Of a stretch of DNA of 34,473 nucleotides, positions 1 through 8,525 are shown piece after piece; positions within the stretch are counted from its first letter, which is position 1; each line of letters starts with the position of its first letter. The position numbers were made by a program, and so were the translations under genes. The DNA comes from an uncultured Blastocatellia bacterium (GTDB taxonomy: Bacteria; Acidobacteriota; Blastocatellia; Pyrinomonadales; Pyrinomonadaceae), in contig CAMLLD010000070.1 in assembly GCA_946480785.1 (NCBI GenBank), forward strand, positions 1-34,473. The letters are read 5' to 3'. The notes below the pieces were generated by a model. The model was not told the DNA's origin, searched no databases, and saw only the letters and a list, made by a program, of their open reading frames with translations.

Positions 1-1111
1 AGTTGGGCGACGGCAGCGTCCGGACCACCAGCGCCCTGATCGGCACGTGCGTTCGTGGCGACACCTTCGCGAGACTCTTAACGATCAAACCGTCCTTGGC
101 CAATGCGTAAGGCACGCGCGCGGTCGCGAGAATCGACGCGTGCAGCGCGCCGAAAGACGAAGTCATCATCGCGGCAGCCATCAACGTGACCGCCAGCGAG
201 CCGAGCAATCGTCTTACTACCTCAGCCGCGACTGACGACGACGCAGCCACGTCGGCGATCTGCGTCGGCGTGAGCACGTGATAGTAGCTGACGTTCACAA
301 ACAGATAGAGCGCGGTTACGAGAAAGCCGCCACCGATCAAAGCGAGTGGCAGGTTGCGCCCTGGGTTCTTCACTTCGCCCGCGAGAAACGTGATGTTGTT
401 CCAGCCATCGTAGGCCCACAGCGCGCCGAGCATCGCGGCCGCCAATCCTGCCATGCCGCCCGTCGTGATCGGCACGTTTTCACATGCGCCGCCCACATTA
501 CTCAGCGCGAGATTGCCCCAGTGGCCATCGCTGTAAAAGAACGCGCCGAGACCGAGCGCGACGAGCAGCACGATCTTCATTCCTGTTAATATTGACGCGA
601 CGCCGCCACTCACACTCACTGCCGCGCAGTTGATCAGCGTCGTGATGATGATCGCGCCGAGCGCGACCAGTTGTAAGCGACCGAACGAGAGTACGTGTCC
701 ACCCGGCAACGTGTAACTTACATAATCGTGACGCAGCACGCCGCCGAGCAGATCGTTGAGAAATATGGCAAAGCCCACTGCGAGCGCAGCGGCTGATGCA
801 GCGCGCGCGATCAGAAACTGTGTCCAACCGTAAATGAAACCAAGCGGACGGCCGTAAGCATCGCGAATGATCCCGTACTCACCCGCCGCGCGCGGCATCA
901 TCGCCAACAACTCCGCATACGTCAGCGCGCCCGCGAGTGAAAGCAAACCGGCAAACACCCAGACCATCAGCGCCTTGCCGGGCGTGCCGACGTTGCACGT
1001 GATCACGCGCGCCTTCAGAAACACGCCCGTGCCGATGATGTTGGCGACGTTGACCGAGATGGCCGCGATCAGTCCGAGACCGCGGACCAGTTGCGTGTGT
1101 TCGCTTTGCAT
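1..1111 (-). CDS. APC superfamily amino-acid permease, C-terminus beyond window
   Basis: The reading frame is open from the ATG at 1111 to the left edge, giving 370 residues without a stop. The N-terminus starts MQSEHTQLVRGLGLIAAISV, followed by a NIIGTGVFLK segment. This is the unwound helix-1 GxG substrate site of the amino acid-polyamine-organocation family, closest in look to the L-type/LAT (SLC7) branch. At least eight hydrophobic segments follow, with the typical WAYDGWNNITFLAGEVKNPG motif near residue 225, so it is an inner-membrane transporter probably moving amino acids. The start codon directly abuts the lysA stop with no clear ribosome site, so translation is probably coupled to lysA. 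Import or export of lysine-family amino acids is an inference from this position; specificity cannot be read. The last transmembrane helices lie outside the window. Confidence 0.88.
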   Translation of the reverse strand, partial: MQSEHTQLVRGLGLIAAISVNVANIIGTGVFLKARVITCNVGTPGKALMVWVFAGLLSLAGALTYAELLAMMPRAAGEYGIIRDAYGRPLGFIYGWTQFLIARAASAAALAVGFAIFLNDLLGGVLRHDYVSYTLPGGHVLSFGRLQLVALGAIIITTLINCAAVSVSGGVASILTGMKIVLLVALGLGAFFYSDGHWGNLALSNVGGACENVPITTGGMAGLAAAMLGALWAYDGWNNITFLAGEVKNPGRNLPLALIGGGFLVTALYLFVNVSYYHVLTPTQIADVAASSSVAAEVVRRLLGSLAVTLMAAAMMTSSFGALHASILATARVPYALAKDGLIVKSLAKVSPRTHVPIRALVVRTLPSPN

Positions 1112-2548
1112 TTAGTAGCCGGTGTCGTTGGCGATCAGGTCTTCGTAAGTGTCCCGACGGCGGATCGGATGTGGCTGGCCGTCGCGACCGATCAGGATCG
1201 CAGCGGGGAGTGGCCGACCGTTGTAATGAAACATCTGCGCCAGCGAGTACGCGCCGCAGTTTAGCAGGGCGAGCACTTCGCCGGGAAGAACGTCCAAGGG
1301 GAGTTTGCGGTAGTCGGGCAGGCGTCCCTCGCGCTCGATGTCGAAGTAGACATCGCCGGAGTCGCAAAGTGGACCAGCAACTTTGTACTCGCGCGCGTAG
1401 GGCGCGTCAGCTCGCGACGCGGAAATCAGGTGGTAGTACCACTTGTAATTATTCATCGAGAGCATGATGTTGTAGCCCGCGTCGGTGAGCAGCCAAACGT
1501 CGCCGGTTTCGGGACGTGTTTTGATGTTGCGGACCGTCGTGAGCACGAGACCGGCATCAGCAATGACGCTGCGACCGGGTTCGAGGAGAATCGTGACCTG
1601 GTCCAACAAGTGTTCGGCGTTCGCGGCGCGCGCTGATTCGCGCGCCACGCGCAGAGCTTCAGTCAGCACCGCGGCGGGTTCGAGTTCCGCGCCGAGCATG
1701 TCGCGCTCGTGCTCGGGCAGATCGTCTGCCTGCGAGCGATCGCGCAGGTAGTTGACGGGAATGCCGCCGCCGAGATTGATGTGTTCGAGCGTGTGACCGG
1801 TCTCGTTGTGAATCGTGACGAGATGTTCCCACATGCTCTTGAACGCTTCAGCGAACGGTTCGACATCGGGCGTTTGCGAGCCGACGTGAATGTGAATGCC
1901 GCAGACGCGAACCAGATCCGGCTTTTGCAATCCGCGCCGAAAAGCCGCAAGTACTTCCGACGAAGAGATGCCGAACTTCGAAGTGAGCAGCGCGGTTTGC
2001 AAACCGAGATGCGAGCGCGTGCCGATCTCCGGAACGAGTCGCAGCGTGATGCGGGCCGGCGGGACGTCCTCGCCGCGCGCGCGCAAACGTTCCACTGATT
2101 GTTCGACGAGCTCGATCTCGTAGATCGAATCGATATTGATCGCGTAGATGCCCGCGCGCACCGCGTCGTCGAGCTCGTCGTCTGACTTGCTCGTGCCGTT
2201 GAAGATGATTTGATCCGGCCGAAAGCCGACGCGCAGTGCTTTGAACAACTCGCCGCCGCTGTTTACCTCCACGTCAATGCCCGACTCGAGCACGGCCTTG
2301 AGAATCGCCATGTTTGAGTTGGCTTTCGAAGCGTAGCAAAACTTGATCGGGCGATCGACGACGCTCGCGGCGTGTTGCAAACGAGCGATGTTGTTGCGAA
2401 TGCGGCGTTCGGAAAAGACGAACAGCGGCGAGTTGTACTTTGCCACTAACTCCAAAGCGTCAACGCCGTCGATGTTCAGGTGTCCGTCGCGAACTTCAAG
2501 ATAACCGGGTATGGACCATGCAGGGCAGGAAGTGGCAGTCGAAGACAT
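1112..2548 (-). CDS. lysA: Diaminopimelate decarboxylase
   Basis: This is a PLP-dependent fold-III (alanine racemase-like barrel) decarboxylase that converts meso-diaminopimelate to lysine, the last step of the DAP pathway, in the cytoplasm. The PLP lysine lies in the motif FCYASKAN (K75). The HIHVGSQ, GGGIPV, LLEPGRS, GPLCDSGD and LNCGAYSLAQ motifs follow in the family order. The Cys-Asp pair of CDSGD is the active-site cysteine loop given by the partner subunit of the dimer. At 478 residues it is longer than the usual ~420 because of an N-terminal leader and an insert around residues 275-295 rich in Asp and Glu. It is third in a minus-strand run after the acyl-CoA ligase and TonB-like genes (48-nt gap upstream), and the permease follows at once. 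A related arginine/ornithine decarboxylase of the same fold is possible but less likely given CDSGD. Confidence 0.92.
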   Translation of the reverse strand: MSSTATSCPAWSIPGYLEVRDGHLNIDGVDALELVAKYNSPLFVFSERRIRNNIARLQHAASVVDRPIKFCYASKANSNMAILKAVLESGIDVEVNSGGELFKALRVGFRPDQIIFNGTSKSDDELDDAVRAGIYAINIDSIYEIELVEQSVERLRARGEDVPPARITLRLVPEIGTRSHLGLQTALLTSKFGISSSEVLAAFRRGLQKPDLVRVCGIHIHVGSQTPDVEPFAEAFKSMWEHLVTIHNETGHTLEHINLGGGIPVNYLRDRSQADDLPEHERDMLGAELEPAAVLTEALRVARESARAANAEHLLDQVTILLEPGRSVIADAGLVLTTVRNIKTRPETGDVWLLTDAGYNIMLSMNNYKWYYHLISASRADAPYAREYKVAGPLCDSGDVYFDIEREGRLPDYRKLPLDVLPGEVLALLNCGAYSLAQMFHYNGRPLPAAILIGRDGQPHPIRRRDTYEDLIANDTGY

Positions 2549-2596
2549 AGATTCAGCTATGCGGGGTTTCTCTCTCTTTTAGAATCGACGGCGCGC

Positions 2597-3673
2597 TCAG
2601 TTCGAACGCGAGAAGTTGTAAGTCAACGTGCCTGTAACTCGCACCGGTTCGCCCATCAACAACGTCGGCGAGAAGCGCGCCAGACGCGCCGCCGCGACAG
2701 CCGCGGGCTGCAGACGTGCCGGGCCGGAAACAGCACGCGCATCAACCACGGTGCCTTGTTCGTCAACCAACACTGCCACGAGTACCACGCCCGCCGTTTC
2801 GCCGGCAGGAATTTCCGGCAGCGGCAGGTAAATCGCTTTGCCGTTCAAAACACCGCCGGAAACTGGTCCACGTTTCTGATTCGGGTCTTTCGGCGGCGGC
2901 ACTTGGTTACTCGGCGTCGCACTCGGATCGGGCGTGGCGTTGTTGGCGGCGTTTGGATCCGCATTCGCCGGCTGTTCAGTGCTGCCGGTGTCGCCTTCGG
3001 GCTTTGCCTGTGGCTGCGGTTGGCCGTCCGGCGATACTTCGGACGCGACTTGCGTCCCCACCTGGTTCTCAGCAGTCGCTGCGTTCTTCGGCGGATCGGG
3101 TCCGCGCTCGGGCAACACAAACGAGCTCAGGAATTTTTGTTCGAGCGCATCGTCTTTTTTCGTGTTGAGCGAGACGATCGCGTAAAAGCGTTTGCGGGTG
3201 ACAAACGCTTGCAGACTTCCGCTCAACTCACCGATCGAGATCTTGTAGGAGCGGCCGGTGTGACCGTGAAACGGCATACTGCTCACGAGCATCAGCTTCG
3301 TCAGCGCCGTATCCTTCGTCCGCACTTTCGGCGGAAAGAAATCCTTCCACGCGTCGATATAAGAATTGAAGCGCGCGAACTCCGTGTATTCCGCCGGGTT
3401 CGATTTGATACCGCTGAAAGACGCCACCGCGACGATTGGCCCCGTGGTTGACGTTGCCAGGTAGAGACGAGTGTTGAGCTCAAACTTGTGATACGTGAAC
3501 TTGGCGGTTTCCGTGGTCGGGTTTTTCGGCATCGTGACAGTGAACTCTTCGCCTTCGGGACTGATGGTTTCCCACTCGGCCCAATTGCCCGCGTTCTTTT
3601 GCACCTGCGCGGCGAGAGGCGAAGCTGCCAGCAGAAGAGTCAGGAGCGCCAACTGTAAACGACGAAAATGCAT
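2597..3673 (-). CDS. Secreted protein with TonB C-terminal domain
   Basis: The chosen start is the ATG at 3673, which has a near-ideal GAGGAGG ribosome site six bases upstream; an in-frame start eight codons earlier lacks one. A Sec signal peptide (MHFRRLQLALLTLLLAASPLAAQ) leads to an N-terminal globular domain of about 170 residues of unknown function. Next comes a Pro/Ala/Asn/Gln-rich linker (roughly residues 185-270), then a C-terminal TonB-type domain with the pattern VVDARAVSGPARLQPAAVAAA and a final RVTGTLTYNF strand. In Acidobacteriota many such signal-peptide proteins carry a TonB_C domain without the N-terminal membrane anchor and proline rod of true TonB. It may therefore bind outer-membrane partners rather than transduce energy. 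It sits between the acyl-CoA ligase and lysA in the same direction; no functional link to lysine synthesis is visible. Confidence 0.82.
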   Translation of the reverse strand: MHFRRLQLALLTLLLAASPLAAQVQKNAGNWAEWETISPEGEEFTVTMPKNPTTETAKFTYHKFELNTRLYLATSTTGPIVAVASFSGIKSNPAEYTEFARFNSYIDAWKDFFPPKVRTKDTALTKLMLVSSMPFHGHTGRSYKISIGELSGSLQAFVTRKRFYAIVSLNTKKDDALEQKFLSSFVLPERGPDPPKNAATAENQVGTQVASEVSPDGQPQPQAKPEGDTGSTEQPANADPNAANNATPDPSATPSNQVPPPKDPNQKRGPVSGGVLNGKAIYLPLPEIPAGETAGVVLVAVLVDEQGTVVDARAVSGPARLQPAAVAAARLARFSPTLLMGEPVRVTGTLTYNFSRSN

Positions 3674-3718
3674 GTCATTCCTCCTCAATTTCGGCATTGA
3701 CCACGCGAACGAAAAATA

Positions 3719-5278
3719 TCATTTCGCCCTTTCCATTTCCACCAGCACGCGCCGCAGAATTTTCCCCGAAGGCGATTTGGGGATCTTCTCGACGCACTCG
3801 AGATAGCGAATGCGTTTGTGCGGCGCGACGCGTTGCGCAACGTAGTCGAGAATCGTTTCGCTTTCCGCCGGCTGCTTCAAAACGACGATCGCTTTCGGCA
3901 CTTCGCCGGCTTCGTCGTCAGGGCAGGGAATCACCGCCGCATCGGCGATGCACGGGTGCGTGAGCAGCACCGCTTCGAGTTCCGCCGGCGGCACCTGAAA
4001 GCCTTTGTACTTAATCAACTCCTTCGCGCGGTCGACGATGTAGAAGTGCGCGTTTTCATCGGCATAACCGATGTCGCCGGTGTGCAGCCAGCCTTCGTTG
4101 TCGATCGTGTGCGCGGTGGCGTCGGGACGGTTTAGATAACCTCGCATCACTTGCGGCCCGCGCACGCAAACTTCGCCGCGTTGTCCCGGCGGCAGCGCTT
4201 CGCCTGTTTCGAGATCGACGATCTTGCACTCGGTGTTTGGCGCGGGCACGCCGACCGATCCGAGCTTGAGTTCGTGCGGCGGCGCGGGTGACGAGTGCGT
4301 CACCGGGCTCGTCTCCGTCATGCCGTAGCCCTGGCGCACGTTGCAACCGAGTCGCGCCATACACTCGCGCGTCAGGTCTTCACCGAGCGGCGCGGCGCCG
4401 GAGAAGATCGTCTTGAGTTTCGGCAGTTTGTAGTTGGCGACGATCGGGTTTTTCGCAAGCGCGAGCACGATCGGCGGCACGATGTGCGCGAGGCTGATCT
4501 CGTAGTCCTGCGCGGCTTGCAGAAACGATTCGAGTTCGAAACGTGGCATCAACACGACGGTCGCGCCAGTGTAGAGTCCCATGTTCAGCACAACGACGAG
4601 ACCGTAAATGTGAAACAACGGCAGCACGCAGAGCAGCGTGTCAGTCTCGTAGAAATAATCGAGCCCTTCCATCTGGCAGAGGTTCGCGACGAGATTGTAG
4701 TGCGTGAGCATCACGCCTTTCGGCAAGCCCGTGGTGCCGCTCGAATACGGTAGAGCGACGAGGTCTTCGCGCGGATTGATCTCGACCTGCGTCGCGCGGC
4801 CGTTATCGATTAGTAATTCGCTGAACGGCGTTGTGTCTTCGCCTTCACCAAACACGAATATCTCTTCGACGCCCGCTTCGTAAGCCGCCTGCCGCGATTT
4901 CTCCAAACACATCGGCGTGCAGATCAGGAAACGCGCGTGTGCGTCTTTCAATTGATGCGCGATCTCGTAGTGTGTGTAGAGTGGGTTGATCGGCGTGACG
5001 ATGCCGCCGAGTAGCGCGGTGGCGTGAAAGGCGATGCCGTATTCAGGACAGTTTGGACTGATGATCCCGAGCACCTCGCCTTTTTTGAAACCGCGTTGCG
5101 CGAGGTTGTAGGCCACGATGGCGATCGCTTCGTCGAGTTGCGAATAAGTGACGATGCGGCCGGTTGGGCCATCGATCAGCGCCGGCTTGTCGGCGAGCTC
5201 GCCCGCGCGTTGCATGACGAACGGGGTCAGGGCAGTCTCGGGAATCTCTACGTCCGGATAGGGACCTTTGAATATCAT
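3719..5278 (-). CDS. AMP-forming acyl-CoA synthetase, 4-coumarate-CoA ligase-like
   Basis: This is an ANL-superfamily adenylate-forming enzyme of 519 residues, the normal length. It activates a carboxylic acid with ATP to the acyl-adenylate and then the CoA thioester. Visible signatures in order are the P-loop-like YSSGTTGLPKGVMLTH (about residues 175-190), YGMTETSPVTH, GWLHTGDIGYADENAHFYIVDRAKELIK with the hinge aspartate, and the C-terminal PKSPSGKILRR containing the catalytic lysine. The overall pattern is nearest to 4-coumarate/medium- to long-chain acyl-CoA ligases; the substrate cannot be read from the sequence. It is first of the minus-strand run and has no strong ribosome site before the ATG. 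Its upstream region carries the inverted and tandem repeats at 5299-5424. Confidence 0.92.
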   Translation of the reverse strand: MIFKGPYPDVEIPETALTPFVMQRAGELADKPALIDGPTGRIVTYSQLDEAIAIVAYNLAQRGFKKGEVLGIISPNCPEYGIAFHATALLGGIVTPINPLYTHYEIAHQLKDAHARFLICTPMCLEKSRQAAYEAGVEEIFVFGEGEDTTPFSELLIDNGRATQVEINPREDLVALPYSSGTTGLPKGVMLTHYNLVANLCQMEGLDYFYETDTLLCVLPLFHIYGLVVVLNMGLYTGATVVLMPRFELESFLQAAQDYEISLAHIVPPIVLALAKNPIVANYKLPKLKTIFSGAAPLGEDLTRECMARLGCNVRQGYGMTETSPVTHSSPAPPHELKLGSVGVPAPNTECKIVDLETGEALPPGQRGEVCVRGPQVMRGYLNRPDATAHTIDNEGWLHTGDIGYADENAHFYIVDRAKELIKYKGFQVPPAELEAVLLTHPCIADAAVIPCPDDEAGEVPKAIVVLKQPAESETILDYVAQRVAPHKRIRYLECVEKIPKSPSGKILRRVLVEMERAK

Positions 5279-5298
5279 CGTGTTTTGGGGTGGAGTTT

Positions 5299-5424
5299 AG
5301 CCACGGATTTTCACGGACGAACACGGATCAGAGTTTCCTGACACGAATCAGACTTTTCATTCCTGACACGAATCAGACTTTTCATCGGAGAGTCGGTGTT
5401 AGTCTGTGAAAGTCCGTGGCTCAG
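5299..5424. repeat. Intergenic repeat: inverted arms around a 25-bp tandem duplication
   Basis: Between the divergent acyl-CoA ligase and ATP-grasp genes, a block beginning TAGCCACGGATTTTCACGG (from about 5299) is matched in inverse by GTGAAAGTCCGTGGCTCAG (about 5406-5424). Inside lies a perfect direct duplication of 25 bp at 5336-5360 and 5361-5385. The phrase CCACGGATTTTCACGGA is a motif I associate with widespread noncoding repeats in environmental bacterial genomes. It is not a gene: the short frames here have no ribosome site. Confidence 0.75.
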
Positions 5425-5475
5425 ATACCTTAACAGGTGGCCGCGCACCTGAAAAGCGATTATAGTTACGCGGCG

Positions 5476-6696
5476 ATGCCGCAGCCTCCGAATCGACCCC
5501 TCAACATCGTTTGCCTGGCCACGTATTTCAAGGGCGCTGACTTCATCCGCGAGTGCAAGGCGCACGGTTGTCACGTGGTGCTGATCACGAAAGAGAAGAT
5601 GCTCGGCGAAGACTGGCCTCGCGAAAGTCTCGACGATCTGATCGCCGTGCCGAATGATGCCGGGCCTGCGTTGTTCATCGATCTACTCGCGTTTCTCGCC
5701 CGCGATCGTGTTGTGGATCGGGTGATCGCGCTCGAAGAGTTTGACGTGGTGACGGCGGCGCTCATGCGCGAGCATCTGTGTCTGCCGGGTTTGAGTAGTT
5801 CGCGCGCGAAGATCTTTCGCGACAAGCTGTCGATGGCTGTTTATGGTGAGCGCGCGGGAATCAATGTGCCGGAGTTTGTGCAGCTTTTGAATAACGAAGC
5901 GGTGGACGCGTACATGAAACGCGTGCCGGGGCCGTGGGTGATCAAGCCGCGTTCGGATGTGTCGGCGATTGGGATTAAGAAGGTCGCGGAGCCGAACGAG
6001 GTGTGGGGCACGATGGAGGAGATGAACGCGCGGCAGAATTTGCGTGAACGTGCGTCTTATTACGTGCTCGCGCGTTTTATTCCCGGGGAAGTTTTTCATG
6101 TTGATTCGCTGGTGAACGAGGGCAAGGTGGTGTTTGCCGGTGCGAACCAGTATGGACGGCCGCCGATGCAGGTGGCGCATCAGGGCGGCGCTTACATCTC
6201 ACGCACGGTGGCGCGTGGTTCGGCTGACGAGAAGACGCTGTTTCAGATCAATAAGAAGTTGATCAAGGCGTTGGGGCTCGAGCGCGGCGCGACGCACGCG
6301 GAGTTCATCAAGAGCGACGCTGACGGGCAGTTTTATTTTTTGGAAATCGCCGCGCGCGTTGGTGGTGCGTACATTGCGGAAGTGCTTGAGGCGGCGTCGG
6401 GCGTTAACTTGTGGCGCGAGTGGGCCAGGTTGGAGATCGCTGAATCGCCTGCACGCGTTTCACCTTTGCGTAAGGAATACGCCGGGATCGTTTTGTCGCT
6501 CGCGAAACAGGAGCAGCCAGATACGTCAGCGTATGTTGACGGAGAGATCGTGCATCGTGTTAAGAAGCGCCACCACGCCGGACTGATCGTACGCGCGCCG
6601 AAGTTAGAACGCGTAACCGAACTGCTCGACAACTACTCCCAGCGCTTCGCCGACGACTTCGTCGCCATCGCACCCCCACCCGACCGCCCTGAGTAA
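5476..6696 (+). CDS. ATP-grasp domain carboxylate-amine ligase-like protein
   Basis: The protein has about 406 residues. An N-terminal Rossmann-like pre-ATP-grasp segment (NIVCLATYFKGADFIRECKA) is followed by an ATP-grasp core. GPWVIKPRSDVSAIGIKKV supplies the ATP-binding lysine and the glycine-containing flexible loop, and FYFLEIAARVGGAYI supplies the metal-binding Glu and Asn-equivalent strand. Enzymes of this type phosphorylate a carboxylate and join it to an amine or similar nucleophile (peptide-like ligases, BacD-type amino-acid ligases, carboxylases). No partner gene indicates the substrate. The start is uncertain: the ATG at 5476 matches the beginning of the conserved fold, while a GTG at 5437 would add 13 residues; neither has a good ribosome site. 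The stop codon is followed immediately by a perfect palindrome. Confidence 0.82.
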   Translation: MPQPPNRPLNIVCLATYFKGADFIRECKAHGCHVVLITKEKMLGEDWPRESLDDLIAVPNDAGPALFIDLLAFLARDRVVDRVIALEEFDVVTAALMREHLCLPGLSSSRAKIFRDKLSMAVYGERAGINVPEFVQLLNNEAVDAYMKRVPGPWVIKPRSDVSAIGIKKVAEPNEVWGTMEEMNARQNLRERASYYVLARFIPGEVFHVDSLVNEGKVVFAGANQYGRPPMQVAHQGGAYISRTVARGSADEKTLFQINKKLIKALGLERGATHAEFIKSDADGQFYFLEIAARVGGAYIAEVLEAASGVNLWREWARLEIAESPARVSPLRKEYAGIVLSLAKQEQPDTSAYVDGEIVHRVKKRHHAGLIVRAPKLERVTELLDNYSQRFADDFVAIAPPPDRPE

Positions 6697-6734
6697 ACGC
6701 CGAAGGCGTTCACATTTGTGAACGCCTTCGGCGT
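6697..6734. terminator. Perfect 18-bp inverted repeat directly after a stop codon (REP-like or terminator)
   Basis: Arms 6697-6714 and 6717-6734 are perfect inverse copies separated by TT, starting at the base after the TAA of the ATP-grasp gene. The core CGCCGAAGGCG recurs in the mosaics near 12.3-12.5 kb and 21.3-21.8 kb. There is no U-tract, so this fits a REP-like palindrome that may protect or end the transcript better than a classic intrinsic terminator. Confidence 0.7.
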
Positions 6735-6764
6735 ACTGGACCAATGGAGGCAAAACGTTCGGAC

Positions 6765-6807
6765 ACGAAAAGAGGCGAGTCGTTGAAACGTGCTCGCCTC
6801 TATTCGT
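6765..6807. terminator. Putative bidirectional hairpin terminator
   Basis: A 9-bp perfect stem (6771-6779 with 6793-6801) is extended past one A-A mismatch by five more pairs (6765-6769 with 6803-6807). It lies between the convergent ATP-grasp and ferritin-like genes, where a shared terminator is expected. U-tracts are poor on both sides. Confidence 0.5.
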
Positions 6808-6853
6808 CCCCCCGGACTGATTTGGACCCGCCGGTGATTATTTAGAACTCGGA

Positions 6854-7459
6854 TTATTTCGAACTCGAACTCGCCTGGCTGCGCGCTTGTTCCGCACGCG
6901 CCTGCCCGATGGCCGTGTGCACGTCCTTCACTTCTTCAGGCGGCGGCAGCACTGCCTTCATCCCGAGCGACTCCAGCCACAGTTCGCGTGCCCAGCCTTT
7001 CGTGTGATAGAGATGCTCGTCTTCCTGGTCCTCGACCTGTTCGTGCGCTTCCTTCAGCACCTTCGCGGTCTCGCCCTTCACCTTTGTCATAACTTCGCCG
7101 ATCAAATGCCAGTTCTGATGGTCCTTCGTTTCGGCCAGCACCACCGCTTCAGCGGCGACGATCTGCGCTGCTCCCGGTTCGCCTTCGGAGAGCGCTAACT
7201 CCATCGCCTGAACCAGCGACTGACCAATCGTCTTCACAACTTTGCGACCTGGTGTTTGTTCATTTGGATCGAGTCCGAGTTTCTTAAGCACGTCTTCCAC
7301 GATCGTGACGTGAGTCTTCGTCTGTTCCAGATACTTGTCCCACTCTTCTCTCAGGTCGTCATTCTCCACACAGCGGAGCGCAGTCGTGTAAACGTCCACG
7401 CCGCCAAGCTCAGTCTCATAAGCCTGATACAAGAGTTCCCGCACTTGTTCGTCCTTCAT
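6854..7459 (-). CDS. Ferritin-like (four-helix, putative di-metal) protein
   Basis: This 201-residue, highly charged, mostly helical protein has a strong AAGGAGG ribosome site before the ATG at 7459. Four helices can be read, with acidic and His residues spaced as in ferritin-like di-iron proteins: E15/E17 in YETELGG, E45 and H50 in helix 2, E104/E110/H114 in AAEAVVLAETKDH, and E146/E148 with H149/H152 in EDEHLYH. The C-terminal ~40 residues (Pro, then Ala/Gln/Ser-rich) look disordered. There is no signal peptide, so it is cytoplasmic. Likely roles by family are oxidative-stress protection or metal handling, but the precise subfamily is not recognised and metal binding is inferred from residue pattern only. 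Confidence 0.6.
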   Translation of the reverse strand: MKDEQVRELLYQAYETELGGVDVYTTALRCVENDDLREEWDKYLEQTKTHVTIVEDVLKKLGLDPNEQTPGRKVVKTIGQSLVQAMELALSEGEPGAAQIVAAEAVVLAETKDHQNWHLIGEVMTKVKGETAKVLKEAHEQVEDQEDEHLYHTKGWARELWLESLGMKAVLPPPEEVKDVHTAIGQARAEQARSQASSSSK

Positions 7460-7673
7460 GACCCCTCCTTAATCTTTCGTGCTGACGCAGCAGTGTCGTG
7501 GTCTAAGCTGCAAGCAGCAGGCCAGAATAGATGCGCAACGAAGTCGGCGTGTTCGAGTCTTCGGCGCGTATTTTTATGAGACAAGAATGAGGCGGCTGTC
7601 TTAATCTGTGGCAGTTGCATTACTGTCCCGGCGCAGCGCGCAAGCCGGCGACGCTTCCAGTAAGGAGTGAACG

Positions 7674-8516
7674 ATGATTTGCGCGCGCTTACTCTTCCTG
7701 CTTATTTCCGCAACTGCGGTCGTAGCTCAAACACCTCCCAACCTCGACAAGTTGCGCGCCGACGGCTACGACGCGCTGTTCAATCTCGACTACGACGGCG
7801 CTCGCCGCAATTTCGCGAAGATGGTGGCGCTCGCGCCCGACGATCCCGCAGGCCCGGAATCGTTCGCCACAAGTCTATGGCTCGAGCAACTGAACAAAAC
7901 CTGGGAGACGAAATCGACTCTCTACACCGACGAGACCAATACAAAAGAGAAGCCCAAAGTCGATCAAGTGAAGGTCGCCGAGTTCAAGAAGTGGACCCGC
8001 CGGGCCAAGCAACTTTCCGAAGCAAGATTGCGCAAGAATCCACGCGACGTCCAAGCACTTTACTTTCTCGGCGCGGTGGAAGGACTCGAAGCCGCGTATG
8101 CCGCCGGCGTCGAACGGAAGTACATGGCCGCACTGCGCACGGGCTCCGACGCGGTGGACCATCATCGCAAAGTGCTTGAGTTGTCGCCGCAGTTTATCGA
8201 CGCGAAGTTGACGATCGGTTTACAGGATTACGTGATCGGTTCGCTGCCTTTGCCGGTGAAGATGCTGGCGGGAACGTTCGGCGTGCACGGTTCCAAGAAG
8301 CGCGGGCTCAACGAGCTGGAGCAAGTTGCACGCGAGGGGCACTGGGGCCGCGACGTGGCGCGTGTGCTGCTGGTCGATCTTTACAAACGTGAGCAGCGTT
8401 GGGACGACGCGATCGCCACGGCGCGCGATCTATCCACGCGCTATCCGCGCAACAAACTTTTCAAGCAGCAACTCGCTGACGTGTCGGGTCGCAAGCTCAG
8501 GGCTGAACGTAAGTAA
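7674..8516 (+). CDS. Secreted tetratricopeptide-like repeat protein
   Basis: The 280-residue product has a signal peptide (MICARLLFLLISATAVVAQ) and a good ribosome site (AAGGAG, seven bases before the ATG). The mature part is helical with TPR-like pairs: residues ~25-55 (GYDALFNLDYDGARRNFAKM, then ALAPDDP), ~110-160 (RNPRDVQALYFLGAVEG and HHRKVLELSPQFIDAKL) and ~235-270 (RVLLVDLYKREQRWDDAIATARDL). Such proteins serve as periplasmic scaffolds; no partner can be named. It ends ten bases from the end of the convergent Asp-box gene. Confidence 0.72.
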   Translation: MICARLLFLLISATAVVAQTPPNLDKLRADGYDALFNLDYDGARRNFAKMVALAPDDPAGPESFATSLWLEQLNKTWETKSTLYTDETNTKEKPKVDQVKVAEFKKWTRRAKQLSEARLRKNPRDVQALYFLGAVEGLEAAYAAGVERKYMAALRTGSDAVDHHRKVLELSPQFIDAKLTIGLQDYVIGSLPLPVKMLAGTFGVHGSKKRGLNELEQVAREGHWGRDVARVLLVDLYKREQRWDDAIATARDLSTRYPRNKLFKQQLADVSGRKLRAERK

Positions 8517-8525
8517 TCTTTGCGG

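Noticed and set aside
2480..3451. Plus-strand frame of 323 codons over the TonB-like gene
   Set aside because: It is antisense to a signal-peptide protein with a strong ribosome site, and its composition is Arg/Phe/Val-rich shadow coding.
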